From contig NZ_OY782772.1 of NCBI RefSeq assembly GCF_963678245.1, positions 186,001 through 250,000 of the forward strand: a DNA stretch of 64,000 bases, given 5' to 3'. The position numbers and the translations under genes are program-made. Every line of letters begins with the position of its first letter. Position 1 is the stretch's first letter. This DNA is from an uncultured Sunxiuqinia sp. (lineage in GTDB: Bacteria > Bacteroidota > Bacteroidia > Bacteroidales > Prolixibacteraceae). The notes below the pieces were generated by a model, which was given only the letters and a program-made list of their open reading frames with translations, did no database searches and was not told the origin of the DNA. Of the stretch, positions 50,962 through 61,600 are shown piece after piece.

Positions 50962-52741
50962 GACAATTAAGGAACGAATTAAACAATTACGGACTGAAAT
51001 GAAACTGAATGACGTTCAGGCGGTCTATATTTCCGGGACTGATCCGCATCAAAGTGAATACATGCCCGAACATTGGCAAGTTCGTGAGTTTATTAGTGGG
51101 TTTACTGGTTCTGCCGGTCTTGTTGTTATTACGATGAAAAAGGCAGCACTGTGGACTGATTCGAGATACTTTTTGCAGGCTTCCGAGCAGTTGAAGGGTA
51201 CTGGCATAGAGTTGATGAAACAACGCATGCCGGAAACTCCAGAACCTGCTGATTGGTTAGCAAGCGTGTTGGCACAAAATGAAGTTGTAGGAACTGATTT
51301 CACGTGCTTGTCAGTGAGTCAATATATAAAGTTAAAAGAAGCGCTTTTAGCTAATGAGCTCATGCTGAAAGACGTCGGTAATTTATTTGAACCAATATGG
51401 GAATACAGGCCTAAATTACCAATTGACCCAGTGTTTGAACACGACTTACTTTATTCGGGACAGCAAAGAACCGATAAAATCAAGGATGTTTTGACCTTTG
51501 TTAAAGCGAATGGAGCAAATGCAACCCTGATTACTGCGCTGGATGATTTGGCCTGGACTTTTAACCTCAGGGGGAAAGATGTTTCGTATAATCCGGTTTT
51601 TATTGGTTTTGCTTTTTTATCCGAACGTAAAAATTGTTTGTTTGTCAATAAAAGCAAGTTAAGTGAAAAGCTAGTTGATAAGCTGACCGAACAGGAGATT
51701 GAAGTCTGCGATTATGAGCAGTTTTATCCTTTTTTGTCGGGGCTGACTAATGATTTTACAATCATGATTGATGTTGATCGAACGAATCAAGCCGCTCGTA
51801 TCGCGTTCCCTAAGTCGTTGAAAGTGGTGGAGCAAACATCTGTTGCCACGCTCTTAAAGTCCCAAAAATCAACATTTGAAATTATCCATATTCGAGAAAC
51901 CATGAAAAAGGATGGGGTTGCGATGGTTAATTTTTTATACTGGCTGAATAAAGTTGTTGGTAAAGATGATATTACTGAGTTTGATGTCGTCGAACAATTA
52001 GTGCATTTTCGGTCTAAACAAGACGATTTTAGAGGTGTTAGTTTTTATCCGATTGTTGGATTGAATGAAAATGGAGCAATTGTTCACCGTTCGGTAACTA
52101 AAGAATCAGCTGCATCGGTTGGAAAAGACGGGATTTTGCTCTTTGATTCAGGAGGCCAGTATTTAGGGGGAACAACAGATTTGACAAGAACGGTCGCTCT
52201 TTCGGAGCCTGATGAAAAACAAAGGCGTGATTTTACGTTGGTACTGAAAGGAATGATTGGCTTGAGCAAGGCAAAATTCCCTGCCGGAACGGTCGGAAGC
52301 AACCTCGATGCATTTGCTAGGAAGCGTCTGTGGGCCAATGGTTTGAATTATGGACATGGCACCGGACATGGTGTAGGATATTTTTTGAATGTGCATGAAG
52401 GACCTATGAGTATTCGACAGGAATACAATGAGCAGACGATTAAGCCAGGAATGGTGCTTTCGAACGAACCGGGGCTGTATCGTGACGGAGAATATGGCAT
52501 CCGAATTGAGAATATGATTGTTTGTGTAGAACACGACGATAATCAATTTGGCCGTTTCCTTGGATTTGAAACACTTACTCTTTGTCCGATCGATTTAAAG
52601 TTGATTGACAGCGAGATCATGAGTTCCGAAGAGCTAAGCTGGCTCAATAATTATCATCAAAAAGTCTATGAAACATTATCACCATTTCTAGATTCAGAAC
52701 ACGAAGAGTTTTTAAAGACACTGACCCAGAAAATAACATAA
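50948..52741 (+). CDS. Aminopeptidase P family metallopeptidase (M24B)
   Basis: A 597-residue protein of the long Xaa-Pro aminopeptidase type. Two N-terminal creatinase-like domains (DPHQSEYMPEHW, TGSAGLVVIT; about 1-310) precede the pita-bread catalytic domain. The dinuclear metal ligands are visible: the Asp of LLFDSGGQY, the Asp of GTTDLTRT, the His of GTGHGVGYF, and the Glu of LSNEPGLY and GIRIENM. It removes N-terminal residues preceding proline, in the cytoplasm. It starts inside the end of the Nudix gene (14-bp overlap). Confidence 0.93.
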   Translation: MKEVKTIKERIKQLRTEMKLNDVQAVYISGTDPHQSEYMPEHWQVREFISGFTGSAGLVVITMKKAALWTDSRYFLQASEQLKGTGIELMKQRMPETPEPADWLASVLAQNEVVGTDFTCLSVSQYIKLKEALLANELMLKDVGNLFEPIWEYRPKLPIDPVFEHDLLYSGQQRTDKIKDVLTFVKANGANATLITALDDLAWTFNLRGKDVSYNPVFIGFAFLSERKNCLFVNKSKLSEKLVDKLTEQEIEVCDYEQFYPFLSGLTNDFTIMIDVDRTNQAARIAFPKSLKVVEQTSVATLLKSQKSTFEIIHIRETMKKDGVAMVNFLYWLNKVVGKDDITEFDVVEQLVHFRSKQDDFRGVSFYPIVGLNENGAIVHRSVTKESAASVGKDGILLFDSGGQYLGGTTDLTRTVALSEPDEKQRRDFTLVLKGMIGLSKAKFPAGTVGSNLDAFARKRLWANGLNYGHGTGHGVGYFLNVHEGPMSIRQEYNEQTIKPGMVLSNEPGLYRDGEYGIRIENMIVCVEHDDNQFGRFLGFETLTLCPIDLKLIDSEIMSSEELSWLNNYHQKVYETLSPFLDSEHEEFLKTLTQKIT

Positions 52742-52745
52742 AAAG

Positions 52746-52787
52746 AAGAAGCCGTTTGCAATTACTGTAAACGGCTTCTTTGTTTTA
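52746..52787. terminator. Bidirectional terminator
   Basis: A perfect 12-bp stem pairs aagaagccgttt (52746-52757) with aaacggcttctt (52769-52780), followed by tgtttta. It lies between two convergent genes and has A/T-rich flanks on both sides, so it can serve both. Confidence 0.8.
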
Positions 52788-52827
52788 TCATTAAAAAAAA
52801 CAAGGTATAATATGCTTTCTAGGTTAA

Positions 52828-55104
52828 TCAAAAGCGATAGCTCAAACTAAAATAAAAACTCCTTCCCGGAGAATATATCGGACGACTTTCTGCATTGCGA
52901 ACTGATCTTGATAAGTGTTCGTAGTAGGCTTCATCAAATATGTTTTGCAGTGAAACTGCCACATTTAGGTTTTGAACAATCGGGTACGAGGCTTTTATAT
53001 CCAGTACGTTAAATGCTGGAGTTTTTGTTTCTCCGTAGCTCTTCGCAATTCTGTTTTGCTCAAAGGCATGCCGGAAATTAAGCTCCGTTCTTAGTTTTTT
53101 GTTGATGAATGAGCCAATCAATCGGTAGCGAAACTGCATAGGTGGAATTTCGGGTAAAGCTTCGTCGGACGTGGTGTTTTGCCCATGCGTGTATGCGAAT
53201 TCAGCCACTTGTTGAATTTGCCTGTTGATGATCTGTTCCCAGCTAGCTTCGAAGCCCATGATTTGAGCTTTGTCAACGTTAACGAATTGTCTTACTCCGG
53301 GAGCCGAAGGCATTCTCGGTGACAAATCGTTTCTAATTTCAGAAGAAATGTAATTGTTGAGGTAAGATGAAAACAAATTTAGATTAAGATTTGTCACGTC
53401 GCTTTCATAGTTGAAAATTAGGTCAACCTGATTATTGGTTTCAGCTTTTAGTTCTGGATTTCCAATCATTTCGTACGGATCGAGTCCGATAGGGAAGTAA
53501 TTGATGTAACGTTCGGCTAGGCTCCCACTTCGCTGCGCGCTTCCCAACCAAAGACCAATGGAAAAGTTGTCGGTGACTGTTCTGGTTCCTCCAATACTTA
53601 ATGCCGGACTGACAATGTTCGAACTCATCTTTGTGTAATTGGCAGCAAATCCGGCATCCGGAATTTGTGCTTCGGCATGGTTCAGCTCCAGTCGTCCGGA
53701 AAAAACTAAATGAAAGTGATCTCCCTGACTATGGTACTCTGCAAAAAGACCGTTTTTTCTTATTCGGGCATCCTGCCATACATTGTCCGTTAGTGTTTTT
53801 CCTGCCATTGGGCCCATTAGCATGTTGCGTTCGCGTGTTCCATCGGCGTTTTCAATACGCATGTCGGTTCCGGCGTATAACCAGTCATCGTCAAAATCGA
53901 AACGCAATTCGGTTCGGCCGCCTGCATTGTTGGTTTTTGCAGAGGTGTTGGCATCAGCCATCCGAGGATTGAGTTTTTTATCAGCATTGTCCATCAAATG
54001 ATCTACTTTGGTTGCATACATTGTTGTATTCCACGATGACAGTGCTCCACGATAAAACACTGCTTTGTGCCCCAAGTTGATCAGCCAGGTATCGTCTTTT
54101 CGTAAATCCATGGGCAAGGCCGGAAAATCAACATCTTTTCCATAGTTGTTTGAAACCTGCAAACTTATGGTTTGTGTCGAGCTTAGCTTTAGTCCAATCT
54201 TGCCACCAATGTTTGAACGATAAAAGTTGGCAGGTATTTTCACCCCATCACCATCGATATAATCATTGCCTGTTGATAATGAACCAAATAATTTGATGTC
54301 GGCATGTTTTGATGTGATGCCTGCCAGTACTTCTGATCGGCTTATTTCTCCGTTGGTTTCGTAGCTGGTTCCCACGCGTCCGTTCAATTTGGTTTTGTCG
54401 GTAAAATGTGGGGCGGCACTTTTAAAGTTGATGGTTCCGCCAAACGCGTTTCCGTAACGCAAACTGTGTGGTCCTTTCATTACTTCGGCTTCAACAATCA
54501 TATTTAAAGGTACCTGGCTTGATGCCGGATCCATACGATTCGGACAGGCAGCTGTAGCACATTGCGAACCATCAATCACCAAATTGATTTGGTCGTATTT
54601 GAATCCACGAAGCACCGGGTCAAAACCATAAGCTCCGCTTTTTCGGATGCTGGATATTGAACTGAATTGTTCCAATACTTGCCCCGCATCGTGAGCCAGC
54701 TTATCCTGAACCTGCAAGGTCAGTTGCTCTTGTTCTCCGGCATTGGGATGTATGCTGATAAACGTTACCGGTTGTAGGTTGTGACTTTTAGGTTGCAAAT
54801 CAAGTTGATGTTTCTCGAGTGCCTGATCCAGCTCTTCAGCTGTGAATGATCGTTTGCCATATTGTACATGCGATATAGTTAGAGTAATTGTTGGTTGAAA
54901 ATTAATTATTATGTCACCGGATTTAGATGAAACGCCTTGTTCGTTGCCATAGAAATAGTTGGCGTCTTGTATTGGTCTGTTGGTCTCTTCGTCTATCAGT
55001 TTAAATTGGTGAGTTTGTGCCTCAGAATCAAGTGTGACAAACAAGCAGCTCAATAAGAATCCAATAAAGGTGATGAAATTTCCGAATTGATATTTTAATC
55101 TCAT
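52828..55104 (-). CDS. OprC/NosA-like copper-type TonB-dependent receptor
   Basis: A 758-residue outer-membrane receptor: signal peptide to about residue 30, a short carboxypeptidase-regulatory-like domain (31-105), plug (about 120-230, with MKGPHSLRYGNAFGGTINF) and a 22-strand-type barrel ending in YFSLSYRF. The plug carries CPNRM (Cys187, Met191) and the barrel HLM (His369, Met371). These correspond in order and spacing to the CxxxM and HxM copper ligands of Pseudomonas OprC. Copper import is therefore a reasoned inference. A Met-rich loop (NMLMGPM) and an extra Cys182 are also present. It is preceded on the same strand by a small Cys-motif membrane protein. Confidence 0.85.
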   Translation of the reverse strand: MRLKYQFGNFITFIGFLLSCLFVTLDSEAQTHQFKLIDEETNRPIQDANYFYGNEQGVSSKSGDIIINFQPTITLTISHVQYGKRSFTAEELDQALEKHQLDLQPKSHNLQPVTFISIHPNAGEQEQLTLQVQDKLAHDAGQVLEQFSSISSIRKSGAYGFDPVLRGFKYDQINLVIDGSQCATAACPNRMDPASSQVPLNMIVEAEVMKGPHSLRYGNAFGGTINFKSAAPHFTDKTKLNGRVGTSYETNGEISRSEVLAGITSKHADIKLFGSLSTGNDYIDGDGVKIPANFYRSNIGGKIGLKLSSTQTISLQVSNNYGKDVDFPALPMDLRKDDTWLINLGHKAVFYRGALSSWNTTMYATKVDHLMDNADKKLNPRMADANTSAKTNNAGGRTELRFDFDDDWLYAGTDMRIENADGTRERNMLMGPMAGKTLTDNVWQDARIRKNGLFAEYHSQGDHFHLVFSGRLELNHAEAQIPDAGFAANYTKMSSNIVSPALSIGGTRTVTDNFSIGLWLGSAQRSGSLAERYINYFPIGLDPYEMIGNPELKAETNNQVDLIFNYESDVTNLNLNLFSSYLNNYISSEIRNDLSPRMPSAPGVRQFVNVDKAQIMGFEASWEQIINRQIQQVAEFAYTHGQNTTSDEALPEIPPMQFRYRLIGSFINKKLRTELNFRHAFEQNRIAKSYGETKTPAFNVLDIKASYPIVQNLNVAVSLQNIFDEAYYEHLSRSVRNAESRPIYSPGRSFYFSLSYRF

Positions 55105-55183
55105 TATTCATGATGTTAATAAGTTAGAATTATTTTTTAGTGCTGATTAGCAACTAAAGAAAAGTAATGGATGAGTAAAAAAC

Positions 55184-55564
55184 TTAGGATTTTGGAGGAT
55201 GGAAGATACGACAACAAGTTAATAAGTTGTAGGCGTTTTGGCCCATTGAAATCAGTTGCTGGCTTTTTTGTTGCGGAATTGAAAGAGATTCATTTTTTGT
55301 GGAGAAAAACTGGATTTCACTTTTCCGATTTGATGATTCCGGTACCTCCTGTTTTTTCTCTTCTTGTTCGTCTAATTTTTTCTTAAGCTGGCAACAACCC
55401 TGGCAGGTTGATTCCGGTATATCTTTTTCAATACAAAGAAACTCAGCAATGTAATCCTGATTGATTTTGAAGGAGATGAGGATAGCCAAATCGGTAAAAA
55501 GATGGAGAGCTATCGTCATGACCAAACTTAGCGCTATTATTTGCCTGGTTAAGCTATTTTGCAT
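55184..55564 (-). CDS. Small membrane protein with Cys motif, partner of the receptor
   Basis: A 126-residue protein with an N-terminal membrane span (residues 8-32). A Cys-rich motif follows: Cys44, Cys54, Cys57 and Cys58 in LCIEKDIPE followed by STCQGCCQLKKKL. The C(x9)CxGxC pattern occurs in small proteins encoded next to metal-type receptors in many Bacteroidota, and binding of copper or iron is plausible. The C-terminal half is Glu/Lys/Gln-rich, with two further Cys near the end. It is the first gene of a two-gene operon with the receptor (79 bp spacing). Function not experimentally known to me. Confidence 0.65.
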   Translation of the reverse strand: MQNSLTRQIIALSLVMTIALHLFTDLAILISFKINQDYIAEFLCIEKDIPESTCQGCCQLKKKLDEQEEKKQEVPESSNRKSEIQFFSTKNESLSIPQQKSQQLISMGQNAYNLLTCCRIFHPPKS

Positions 55565-55716
55565 GGAATGATTTTACTCAAATTAGGTCTATGAGTATAT
55601 ATCAATTCAAATGACAAAAAAAGTCGTGAATTGTTCAGCAGGTATGATAAATTGAGCAGAGTGAATAATTAGGAGTCTATACTGTTTGATAAAAAGGGGA
55701 AGCAATTCGGAGGGTT

Positions 55717-56058
55717 TTAAAAAGCTCCTTTTAGGTCTTTATCGATCCATTCCTCCGCACTTTCCAGATTTAGAAGAGTTTTCATATTATAATCAAATAT
55801 GCTCATTATTTCACATACCAGATATCCTAAACTAAATACAAGAGAGGAGCATACCAATGTTATTTTTCAGTTTTTTAAGTCATCTTTTAACGATTTCATG
55901 TGTTCAACAAGATTCAAGAACTCGTTATGTCCCGGATGATAATTCACGTTTCGAAGGTCTGCGATAAGGGTGGTGTCTTTTGAAAAAAAAGGATGGTTAA
56001 CCAATGTGTCCACCATTTGTGCGCACTGGTTGTAGTTTATTTCTTTATTGATAATCAT
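55717..56058 (-). pseudogene. STAS/SpoIIAA-like protein broken by an in-frame TGA
   Basis: From ATG 56058 there are 63 codons, then TGA (55867-55869), then the same frame stays open for 49 more codons to a TAA at 55717-55719. The two halves read as one protein: NYNQCAQMVDTLVNHPFFSK and TTLIADLRNVNYHPGHNEF before the stop, LVCSSLVFSLGYLVCEIMSI and LNLESAEEWIDKDLKG after it. This order resembles small Bacteroidota STAS/SpoIIAA-like proteins, which usually have an additional N-terminal strand that is missing here. A point mutation is the simplest explanation. No partner genes. Confidence 0.5.
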
Positions 56059-56227
56059 AATAGATGCTATTTGCCATCGAAATAGTAATAATTGAAACCG
56101 TTTTATTCAAGTTGTTCCTTCATTCCAATAAAAATCTTAAGCAAGCGGAACATTATTAATTAAAAAGATTTTTTTTAGTATAATATGCTTTCATTCAAGT
56201 ATTGTATTTTTGAGGTTTACTTTTACT

Positions 56228-56689
56228 ATGTACACACAGGAACAAGCAAAACAATTAAGAAAGCAATTCTGGACTCTTTTGGGCAAGCGCTGTAAGGCGG
56301 TTTCAGAACTGCAAGAGAAAAAGAAAAAGTGGGTTTTGTACGACACGAAGATCTCTGGATTAGATCTCAAATTTGAGGTAACCCGTCAATCGGCCAGCGT
56401 AATGATTGAATTGAATCACCGAAATGAGAACAAACGACTGGATTTGTTTGAGAAACTTCAAAAGTATCGTCCAATATTGGAGGACGGATTTGAAAATGGT
56501 TTGGAGTGGGATTTCCTGTATGTAAGAGAAAGTGGGGAAGAAGTTTGTCGTATCTACACTGAAATGGAAGGAGTCGACATTCATCGACAAAAACAATGGC
56601 CCGACATTTTCAACTTCTTTATTGAAAATATGCTCAAGCTCGAAAGCAACTTCATGGATATCCGGGATGTGCTGAAAGAGGAACTTTAG
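56228..56689 (+). CDS. DUF4268 domain-containing protein
   Basis: The ATG at 56228 gives 153 residues (MYTQEQAKQLRKQFW). A longer frame with a TTG start at 56210 overlaps a TATTTTTG box and is less likely. The whole protein is the DUF4268 domain: LGKRCKAVSELQEKKKKWV, FEVTRQSASVMIELNHRN, FFIENMLKLESNF. This domain is related to nuclease folds but no catalytic set is clear, so function is unknown. It is monocistronic and lies 63 bp upstream of the ECF sigma gene. Confidence 0.8.
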   Translation: MYTQEQAKQLRKQFWTLLGKRCKAVSELQEKKKKWVLYDTKISGLDLKFEVTRQSASVMIELNHRNENKRLDLFEKLQKYRPILEDGFENGLEWDFLYVRESGEEVCRIYTEMEGVDIHRQKQWPDIFNFFIENMLKLESNFMDIRDVLKEEL

Positions 56690-56751
56690 CCTCGGTAAAA
56701 GAATAGGGTACTTTAAAATATTTCTATAGTTTTACATTCAAATATTGGAAT

Positions 56752-57333
56752 GTGGATTTTGCAACTCAGAAAAATAAAAACATAGCCTCACAACTCCGCC
56801 GTGGTGATGTGAGAGCATTTGATGAGCTTTATGGGTTGTATAGCCAGCGGTTATATGGGTTCGCATTCTCAATGTTGAAAAACAAGGAAGATGCTAAGGA
56901 AGTGGTACAAGAAACATTTTTCAAGCTTTGGAATAAAAAACAGGAGATCAATACCTCGCATTCATTAAAGGCATTTCTGTTTTCAATTGCTTACAATATT
57001 ACTGTTGATCTATTCAGAGCGAGCGTCAAAGATTCTGACTTTTTAAGTCAGTTGAAGAATCATCTTAATCAGGAATCAAATAAAACAGATGAACTGCTGA
57101 TATTTAATGAGCTGAACGAGCGTTTATCCAACCTTGTTGCCGAACTGCCGGAGCAACGAAAAAAGATTTACCTGATGAGTCGTGAAGAGGGATTAGGACA
57201 CAAGGAAATAGCTGAAAAGTTGGGAATTGCTGTCAAAACTGTTGAAAACCAAATCAACCTTACCTTAAAATACATTCGTAAAAACATCGATTCAAATAGC
57301 TTCCTGTTTTTGTTTATTTGTTTATTTTGTTGA
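56752..57333 (+). CDS. ECF-type RNA polymerase sigma factor
   Basis: A 193-residue sigma-70 family protein starting at GTG 56752. Region 2 spans about residues 24-95 (FDELYGLYSQRLYGFAFSML, DAKEVVQETFFKLW). Region 4 spans about 125-180 (LPEQRKKIYLMSREEGLGHK, then EIAEKLGIAVKTVENQI). An unusual hydrophobic Cys/Phe-rich tail (FLFLFICLFC) closes the protein. Together with the downstream FecR gene it forms a trans-envelope signalling pair that activates the following SusC/SusD genes when the SusC receptor is engaged. Confidence 0.93.
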   Translation: MDFATQKNKNIASQLRRGDVRAFDELYGLYSQRLYGFAFSMLKNKEDAKEVVQETFFKLWNKKQEINTSHSLKAFLFSIAYNITVDLFRASVKDSDFLSQLKNHLNQESNKTDELLIFNELNERLSNLVAELPEQRKKIYLMSREEGLGHKEIAEKLGIAVKTVENQINLTLKYIRKNIDSNSFLFLFICLFC

Positions 57334-57470
57334 AAGTTAGATGCTTGGACTAAAGAAATAAAAATTGTTTATTTTTCCTTGGGGGGTACTGTCCCTTTTC
57401 CCGTATTACCTTTTGTAGATTGAAATCGAAATCAATGCAAAAAAAGAATTGTATTGCTGAACGGAAAAAA

Positions 57471-58523
57471 ATGGAACAAAAAAAGGAAATAACAGATTTA
57501 ATAAGCAAGTATCTTGAAAACAAGTGCGATGAAAGAGAGCTGACCGAATTGGTCGAACTTTTTCAAGAAGACGAATATCAACAAAATATTGAGCGGCTTT
57601 TGTTTGAGTACTGGCAAAGAACACCTTCTTTTCAAAATACGATACCCAAGTCGGAGCTGGATGAGATGCTAAACTCGATTCATCATCAAATTAACTTACA
57701 GTCAAAGGAGACGGTTGGGGTGATTCGGAAATTAGCAAACTATGCGGTTCGAGTCGCTGCTATTTTATTTATCCCACTTCTTATAGGATCCGTTTGGATG
57801 GTGAGTCAAAATAGTGCTTATAATAATTCCGATGAGATGATTACGCTGGAAACACCATATGGGTCAAAGTTAAAGACGACATTGCCTGATGGTACTGAGG
57901 TGTGGCAAAATGCTGGAACGACATTGAAATATCCCGCACGTTTCACAAAAAGAAATCGAAAAGTAGAGCTTGTCGGAGAAGCCTATTTTCATGTTTCTTC
58001 CGACAAGGGAAATCCTTTTTATGTTGAAACTAATGATGGTACTGTTAAAGTTACGGGGACTCGTTTTAATGTTTCCGCTTTTCCTGATGATGATTTTTAT
58101 TCGGTTGTTTTGGAAGAGGGCAAGGTTGCTTTTCAACCGGAAAATTCGAAACCACTCATACATTTGGCTCCCAAAGAAAAAATAACCGTAAACAGAGTGT
58201 CAGAAACCATCCAAAAACAAAAGACGGATGTCGAGAAATCAATTTCCTGGATTAACGGGAAACTGATATTTCGCAATGATCCACTTGGTGTGGTTGTTAA
58301 GCGCCTGGAAAGATGGTATAATGCTGATATTGTGTTGAATGATCCTGATGGTTCGCTTTCCAAACATCAGTTAACGATTACCGTTCAAAATGAAACATTG
58401 CGGCAGGTACTCGACTATATCACTGAAGCTATTAGCCTAAATCTTGAGGTGGAAGGTTCGGCCTTAAATGCAAATTCAACATTTATAAAAACAAAATATA
58501 TTGTCTCAAAAAAGTATAATTAA
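57471..58523 (+). CDS. FecR-family anti-sigma factor
   Basis: The ATG at 57471 gives 350 residues. Upstream starts at 57420 (TTG) and 57435 would add a basic, low-complexity N-terminus. A cytoplasmic anti-sigma region (1-90, ISKYLENKCDERELTELVEL) precedes one membrane span (about 100-120, VAAILFIPLLIGSVWMV). The periplasmic FecR domain follows (TPYGSKLKTTLPDGTEVWQN, VTGTRFNVSAF), then a DUF4974-like C-terminal domain (LKFRNDPL-type, ITEAISLNLEVEGS). It should receive the signal from the STN domain of the SusC protein encoded next. Confidence 0.92.
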   Translation: MEQKKEITDLISKYLENKCDERELTELVELFQEDEYQQNIERLLFEYWQRTPSFQNTIPKSELDEMLNSIHHQINLQSKETVGVIRKLANYAVRVAAILFIPLLIGSVWMVSQNSAYNNSDEMITLETPYGSKLKTTLPDGTEVWQNAGTTLKYPARFTKRNRKVELVGEAYFHVSSDKGNPFYVETNDGTVKVTGTRFNVSAFPDDDFYSVVLEEGKVAFQPENSKPLIHLAPKEKITVNRVSETIQKQKTDVEKSISWINGKLIFRNDPLGVVVKRLERWYNADIVLNDPDGSLSKHQLTITVQNETLRQVLDYITEAISLNLEVEGSALNANSTFIKTKYIVSKKYN

Positions 58524-58552
58524 AAACGAAATACGAATGCAACACAAATAAA

Positions 58553-58590
58553 AAAGGGAAGATGCTGCTACATCTCCCCTTTAGGGTTCT
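58553..58590 (+). promoter_or_regulatory. Leader hairpin before the SusC gene
   Basis: aaaggg-a-agatg (58553-58564) pairs with catct-c-cccttt (58571-58582) with one mismatch around a 6-nt loop, followed by agggttctcttg. It sits 65 bp before the susC start. Similar hairpins precede many SusC genes in Bacteroidota and could act as an attenuator or as a partial terminator of the sigma/FecR transcript. The role is inferred. Confidence 0.5.
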
Positions 58591-58645
58591 CTTGAATAAA
58601 CAATCTTCTAGTTAAAAATTGTAAAACTCAAACCATTGTAAAATT

Positions 58646-61600
58646 ATGGAAAAAAAATGTAAAAGGTTTGATCCGAGGTTATTTTATCCCGAGATCATTA
58701 AAATCGTAAGGCTTATGAAACTCACAGCTCTTTTTGTTATCCTCGTGGTAAGTCAGGCACTCGCGATTAGCTCTTATTCGCAAACAGCACGCCTGAGCTT
58801 GGATATGACAAACTCTACCGTTAAAGATGCGTTGTTTGAAATTGAAAGAAATACAGATTTCTTTTTCTTATACAGTAACGACTTAATTGATGTTGATCGT
58901 AAGATTGACTTGGTGTTTACCAATAAAAAGATTGATGAAGTATTGGATGCCGTTTTTCAGGAAACCAATATCAGGTATTCAATTAAAGACCGACAAATTA
59001 TTCTAAAACCTGTGAGTGCGAGCGGTTCAAGTGATATGCGTTTATCACAGCAGGCGGTTGATGTTAATGGAACAGTAACTGATCCAACCGGTTTCCCATT
59101 GCCAGGTGTAACTGTTCTGAAAAAAGGAACCACCAGTGGAACAATAACTGATGGCAATGGTAATTATTCTATTTCAGAGGTTTCTGCAGATGCTACTTTG
59201 ATTTTTTCATTTATAGGAATGAAAAGTCAGGAAGTCTTTGTTGATGGTCGTACAAAAATTGATGTTGTTCTACAGGAAGAAACGATTGGTCTTGACGAGG
59301 TTGTTGCAATTGGTTACGGATCGGTTAAGAAAGCGGATTTAACTGGATCTGTATCTTCAGTGGATCGTCAGAAGTTGGAAAAAGCAAACAAGGTAGATGC
59401 GATTTCAGCACTTGAGGGACAAACAGCAGGTGTTGTTATTCAGCGTACCGATAACAAACCGGGGTCTGGAGGTTTTAATATTCGTATTCGTGGTGCGAGC
59501 ACGATCAACTCAAACCAAACTGCAGATCAGGGAGGTTTTAATCCTGGACAAAACCCACTGTTTATTGTCGACGGTATTTTTGTTGATGATATTTCATTTC
59601 TGAATCCGGGAGATATTGAACGAATGGATATCCTTAAGGATGCTTCAGCTACTGCAATTTATGGTTCCAGAGGTAGTAACGGGGTAATTTTGATTGAAAC
59701 GAAGCAAGGAAAAGAAGGAAAATTAAGAATTACTTATAACAACTACTTTGGATTTAAACAGGCTTATCATTTACCTGCAATGCAAGACGCTACCGGTTAT
59801 GTAGAGTTGGTAAAAGATGCTGTTGTCGGAAACGAGTTCGCAGCAGGCAACCTGGATTATCGTAAGAGTGATGTTGTTCTTTCTGACTTTTTAGACTCTG
59901 AGGAGCTCCAAAATGTTGCCGATGGGGTAAATATCGATTGGGTTGATTTAATTCTGGTTAATGGTTTTCAAACTAACCATACCCTTAATTTGAATGGAGG
60001 TAATGATAAGACTGTTTATTCTGCGGGTCTCGGATATACCAACGATAATGGTACACTGGGCGGAGAGGATTTTACAAGATATAACATAAGGGGTAGCTTG
60101 TCGTCAGACTTATCCAGCTGGTTAAATTTCAGTATAGCAAATTACGTAACTTATGCAATTCAAAATACGGGAAGCTGGGAAGGCTTTAGAAGTGCATATC
60201 GATTGAAGCCTATCGGCCGACCCTATAATGACGATGGGTCTCTACGCTATCATCCAATTGAAAAAGAAGGGCAGGTTACAAATCCATTGTTTGAGCCTGA
60301 TAATATTACCAAAGAGACTAAATACCTTCAATGGCTGGGTGATATCGCCTTAGAGATTACTCCGGTAAAAGACTTAACAATTACCTCTAAATTTTCGCCA
60401 AATATTAAATTTACACGTTATGGCGAATACCGAGGTTTGTATTCAAAAAGTGTAAGTGGAAATGCTTCAAACAGAAGAGCTCAGGTAAACAATTTTAATT
60501 ATTTATCATACTCTTGGGATAATATTATCAATTATAAATACAAGACAGGAATTCATTCTTTTGATATCACTGCGGTAATGTCAAGATTCCTTGAACGCAA
60601 TGAGGAGTATAAAGCCCAAGTCAGAGACTTCACAACCGATGATTACTTATTTCACAATATGGATGCAGGTCTAGATATTAGAGAGCTGTCTAGTGATTTT
60701 TCAAAGCAAACATTGGAATCTTACACAGGACGTTTAAGTTATAATCTATTGGACAAATATCTCGTTACCTTAACAGGTCGTTACGACGGAGCATCGATAT
60801 TGTCAGACGAGAATAAATGGGCTTTCTTCCCATCAGCAGCCTTTGCTTGGAAAATGATGGAGGAAGATTTCATGAAAGGCCAAAAATTTCTTTCGAATGC
60901 AAAACTGAGATTGAGTTATGGGCAAACCGGAAACAACGGCCAAGGTGGAGGATTAAAACCACTCGGTTCAAAATCGTTGTTGAGTAGCAGTGCAACTAAT
61001 CTTGGTGGATCGTCTGTGTCAACTGCTTATATTACAGGATTAGCCAACAAAGATCTAACTTGGGAGAAAACAACAGAAATGAACCTTGGATTTGACTTTG
61101 GAATTTTAGATAATAGGGTATTCGGTTCTATTGATGTATATAACAGACAAACTTCAGGTATCATCTTTTTTACTCCCCTACCTACAGTTACCGGTTATAG
61201 TGGAACCTACGATAACGTAGGAGAATCTACAAATAAAGGAATTGAAATAGGTTTAAACACTGTAAATATTGATAAGAATGATTTCGAGTGGACGACAAAT
61301 TTCAATTTTGCGACAAATAAGAATTCCATTGACAAGCTTTATGGAGATCTTGATGAGATTATCTTTAATGTCTCAGGTACCAATTTAATTCATAAAGTTG
61401 GAGAAGCAATTGGTTCTATTTATGACTATGAATTCGATGGTATTTGGCAGTTGGATGAGGTCGCAGAAGCAGCAAAGTACGGACAAACACCTGGGCAGGT
61501 TCGAGTAAAAGATTTGAATAATGATGGTGAAATTACTCCAGATAAAGACCGAAAAGTTTTGGGGCAGGTTACTCCTAAATGGACCGGTGGTCTAACAAGT

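Noticed and set aside
55171-55386. 71-codon plus-strand frame
   Set aside because: Antisense to the Cys-motif membrane protein, which has a clear signal and family motif.
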